Source: Chloroflexota bacterium (GTDB lineage: Bacteria > Chloroflexota > Anaerolineae > Anaerolineales > UBA4823). Taken from it: 8,694 nucleotides of DNA. This document shows positions 7,208 through 8,694 of the stretch, piece by piece. A model generated the notes under the pieces. That model did no database searches, was not told where the DNA came from, and saw only the letters and a program-made list of their open reading frames with translations. Both the position numbers and the translations under genes were made by a program. Within the stretch, counting starts at the first letter, position 1. Every line of letters begins with the position of its first letter. The stretch covers positions 1 through 8,694 of the forward strand of contig JAUWLJ010000071.1 in the NCBI GenBank assembly GCA_030613705.1. The letters are read 5' to 3'.

Positions 7208-8131
7208 CTGCCTTCAGCACAAGATTTTCACCCTGGTCTGATCGTACGCTCGCAATCCGGGTTTTTCAGCGTGCAAACCGGTGATGGAATCTTGGTATGC
7301 AAATTACGGGGGCGATTGAAGCGAGGCAGCAAAAAGAGTGATCTGGCTGCCATTGGAGATAGAGTCTTAGTCAGCCGTGTTGCAGACGGACAAGGTTTGA
7401 TTGAAGCCATCGAGCCACGGAAACGCATAATCTCACGCATGGCTCCCCTTCCGCGCGGCGAATACGAACAAATCATCATCGCCAATCCAGACCAGATAGT
7501 GCTTGTCTTTTCGTGTTCTGAACCACCACCACGGATGCGTATGTTGGATCGTTTCCTGGTAATTTCCGAGATGCAATCAGTACCTGCCCTGATCGTTGCG
7601 AACAAAACCGATCTGGTCACAATGGGATTTGCCAGAGAGCTTTTCGATCATTATGCTGATATTGGCTACTCACTAATTTACTCTTCAGTCCCCAAAGGAA
7701 AAGGGATCGCCCAGCTGAAAGAAGAACTGATCGGGAAGACCTCTGCCTTGGCTGGACCATCGGGTGCTGGCAAGTCAAGCCTGCTCAACGCCATCCAACC
7801 AGGTTTGGGATTATCTATCCAGAAGGTCAGCCAGGCCACCGGGAAAGGCAAACACACAACTGTTGCTTCCGAATTATTCCCCTTGGAGGGTGGCGGATAC
7901 GTCGCTGATACCCCCGGATTGAAAGCATTAGCCCTGTGGGATATCGAACCAGAAGAGCTGGATGGCTACTTCCCCGAAATCCGTCCCTTAGTAGCTCAAT
8001 GCCAGTTCAACGATTGCACTCATCTGCATGAACCCGGGTGCGCCGTACAATCAGCCATTGCAGATGGCTCGATTCGTCCTGAACGCTACAATTCTTATGT
8101 ACGGATGCGTTTGGGAGAGGAGGAGGAGTAA
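7208..8131 (+). CDS. rsgA: Ribosome small subunit-dependent GTPase RsgA (probable CTG start)
   Basis: Circularly permuted GTPase that checks late 30S-subunit maturation. From CTG 7208 it has 307 residues: an N-terminal OB fold (GLIVRSQSGFFSVQTGDG, then CKLRGRLKRG), G4 NKTD at 132-135, G1 GPSGAGKSS at 183-191, the TGKGKHTT switch (~211-218), G3 DTPG at 234-237, and a C-terminal zinc motif Cys265, Cys270, His272, Cys278. The nearest conventional start is GTG 7271, which has no Shine-Dalgarno and would cut 21 residues including the first OB-fold strand (IVRSQSGFFSV). CTG 7208 follows an in-frame TGA (7205-7207) and a perfect AGGAGG. If the CTG is a base error for ATG the protein is the same. Short spacing places it in one operon with the PBP gene. 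The function is certain; the start is likely but not proven. Confidence 0.95.
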   Translation: MPSAQDFHPGLIVRSQSGFFSVQTGDGILVCKLRGRLKRGSKKSDLAAIGDRVLVSRVADGQGLIEAIEPRKRIISRMAPLPRGEYEQIIIANPDQIVLVFSCSEPPPRMRMLDRFLVISEMQSVPALIVANKTDLVTMGFARELFDHYADIGYSLIYSSVPKGKGIAQLKEELIGKTSALAGPSGAGKSSLLNAIQPGLGLSIQKVSQATGKGKHTTVASELFPLEGGGYVADTPGLKALALWDIEPEELDGYFPEIRPLVAQCQFNDCTHLHEPGCAVQSAIADGSIRPERYNSYVRMRLGEEEE

Positions 8132-8173
8132 ATCTCTAGTGTGCTGATCGTCACGGATGGTTTCAATATTATT

Positions 8174-8178
8174 GGAGG
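8174..8178 (+). promoter_or_regulatory. Ribosome binding site of small ORF
   Basis: GGAGG with five bases before the ATG at 8184, the same spacing seen for xpt and rsgA. This is the main reason to take the 29-codon ORF seriously. Confidence 0.55.
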
Positions 8179-8183
8179 AATCG

Positions 8184-8273
8184 ATGTCGCAAAAGTATAA
8201 GAAGAACTTATTGGTGATAGAATCTGTGCAAGAAAGCGTTCGGAAAGTCTTTTCGAAAGCCGCGCATAATTAA
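8184..8273 (+). CDS. Small ORF, 29 residues, unknown function or gene remnant
   Basis: ATG to TAA encodes a 29-residue Lys-rich peptide starting MSQKYKKNLLVIESVQE and ending KVFSKAAHN. I do not recognise it. The KKNLLVIES start resembles the first beta strand of response-regulator receivers (KKxLLVxD), but the acidic pocket is absent and the resemblance is weak. It begins 52 bp after the rsgA stop with a good GGAGG, so it could be the last gene of the PBP-rsgA operon. The same frame is open for 88 more codons after the TAA, so it may instead be the 5' part of a gene broken by one nonsense change. Confidence 0.35.
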   Translation: MSQKYKKNLLVIESVQESVRKVFSKAAHN

Positions 8274-8290
8274 TATTATCGAATAATTTG

Positions 8291-8296
8291 TATAAT
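8291..8296 (+). promoter_or_regulatory. Isolated consensus -10 (TATAAT)
   Basis: A perfect TATAAT preceded by TTTG in AT-rich sequence. There is no acceptable -35 at 16-18 bp. Transcription from it would begin near 8303 and reach the hairpin at 8482-8509 after about 200 nt. Confidence 0.3.
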
Positions 8297-8481
8297 TTGT
8301 GATATTCTTCTCCGCTGGCAAAGCACCCGACTGGTGTTGATCGTAAATGGCGTTGAACCTTTTGGCGAGGCGATGAGTATTATTAAGGGTATGTGCGCAT
8401 ACTATTTTTACGTTAACTACTGGTACACTTTATTAGCTCATGTTGATTCCCCACTCTTCAAAGTCGATGATCTGCCACGTC

Positions 8482-8512
8482 AAAGAGACCCCCGTCCGGG
8501 GGATTCTTTATT
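8482..8512. terminator. GC-rich terminator-type hairpin
   Basis: AAAGAG at 8482-8487 pairs with TTCTTT at 8504-8509 and CCCCC (8489-8493) with GGGGG (8498-8502) around the loop GTCC, leaving one A-A mismatch and one G-T pair. This is an ~11-pair stem with A-rich and T-rich arms, typical of intrinsic terminators and able to work both ways. The T-run beyond the stem is short. It would end rightward transcripts from rsgA or from 8303, just before the next promoter. Confidence 0.6.
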
Positions 8513-8516
8513 GATA

Positions 8517-8545
8517 TTGTCAGGCAGGAAAAGTTAAGATATGAT
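8517..8545 (+). promoter_or_regulatory. Promoter for the ABC transporter gene
   Basis: TTGTCA (8517-8522), a 17-bp spacer and TATGAT (8540-8545): five of six matches at each box and ideal spacing, the best promoter in the window. The predicted +1 is near 8552, giving an ~88-nt leader before TTG 8640. GTTAA (8533-8537) and TTAAC (8545-8549) form an inverted repeat around the -10, a possible operator. Confidence 0.6.
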
Positions 8546-8639
8546 TAACAATGACTCCGAATTGAATGCGCCTGACAAATGAACATTACCAGCTGGCTGA
8601 GAATTATGCACCAATCCACTTCGATTGTGGGAGAAAGCA

Positions 8640-8694
8640 TTGACAGATAAAGCCATTTTAGAATTACAAAATTTGTGCACGGAGTTTCATACTC
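8640..8694 (+). CDS. Opp/Dpp-type ABC transporter ATP-binding protein (5' end only)
   Basis: Only 18 codons are visible. Read from TTG they give MTDKAILELQNLCTEFHT, which matches the conserved N-terminus of oligopeptide/dipeptide transporter ATPases of the OppD/DppD group (usually LLEVxNLxTxF). Walker A would lie about 20 residues beyond the window edge, so it cannot be confirmed. Start choice: TTG 8640 has GGAG six bases upstream (8630-8633), and an in-frame TGA at 8598-8600 rules out longer forms with a conventional start. The promoter at 8517-8545 probably drives it and the genes after it. In this family the ATPase normally powers uptake of peptides or similar solutes together with two permeases and a second ATPase, none of which is visible here. 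Confidence 0.7.
   Translation, partial: MTDKAILELQNLCTEFHT

Larger units (their letters stand above)
8132..8639. other. 508-bp region between rsgA and the ABC transporter gene
   Basis: No recognised gene lies here. It contains the small ORF at 8184-8273, a TATAAT at 8291-8296, a short hairpin GTATG-TGCG-CATAC (8389-8402) followed by a T-rich stretch, a strong GC hairpin at 8482-8509, and a promoter at 8517-8545. It is more AT-rich than the flanking genes, especially 8262-8310. The frame of the small ORF stays open after its TAA until 8537. Confidence 0.6.

Noticed and set aside
8334..8537. 67-codon open frame starting at GTG as an independent gene
   Set aside because: No ribosome binding site, unusual composition, and a terminator-type hairpin inside it. 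It is kept only as part of the interrupted-frame observation.
8541..8582. 13-residue ORF (MINNDSELNAPDK) overlapping the next by ATGA
   Set aside because: Its ATG lies inside the predicted -10 element, upstream of the expected transcription start, so it is unlikely to be translated.

Overview
The window looks like ordinary chromosome from a Chloroflexota bacterium, most likely class Anaerolineae. This is an inference from gene style: an exported VWA-like/FHA membrane protein, a lipobox-anchored class B penicillin-binding protein, and a Maf/RsgA/GuaA/Xpt housekeeping set at moderate GC. No phylogenetic test could be run. There is no sign of phage, transposon, CRISPR array, tRNA or rRNA.

Left half, minus strand, read from about 4100 down to 1. 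A purine-salvage pair comes first: xpt (xanthine phosphoribosyltransferase, xanthine to XMP) then guaA (GMP synthase, XMP to GMP), 45 bp apart and probably co-transcribed. These are consecutive steps from xanthine to GMP. After a 47-bp gap comes a large gene that leaves the window at base 1. It encodes a secreted VWA-like fold, an Ig-like domain, one membrane span and a cytoplasmic FHA domain, and it has its own extended -10 promoter placed so that transcription should begin at the ATG.

Middle and right, plus strand. maf (nucleoside triphosphate pyrophosphatase) is transcribed divergently from xpt; the ~100-bp divergent region holds an 8-bp perfect inverted repeat with a 21-bp half-site period between the two promoters. 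A 141-bp gap precedes a lipoprotein penicillin-binding protein with an NTF2/MecA_N-like N-terminal domain. The rsgA gene (30S-assembly GTPase) follows 17 bp downstream and appears to use a CTG start behind a perfect AGGAGG.

The last 560 bp is the least conventional part. It has a 29-codon small ORF with a strong ribosome binding site, a reading frame that stays open after that ORF's single stop, an isolated TATAAT, a GC-rich terminator-type hairpin, a well-formed promoter (TTGTCA-17-TATGAT), and the first 18 codons of an Opp/Dpp-type ABC transporter ATPase that runs off the right edge. No whole new system is visible. The best leads are the leaderless-type starts, the xpt/maf operator, the rsgA start, the receptor-like FHA protein and the rsgA/ABC intergenic region.
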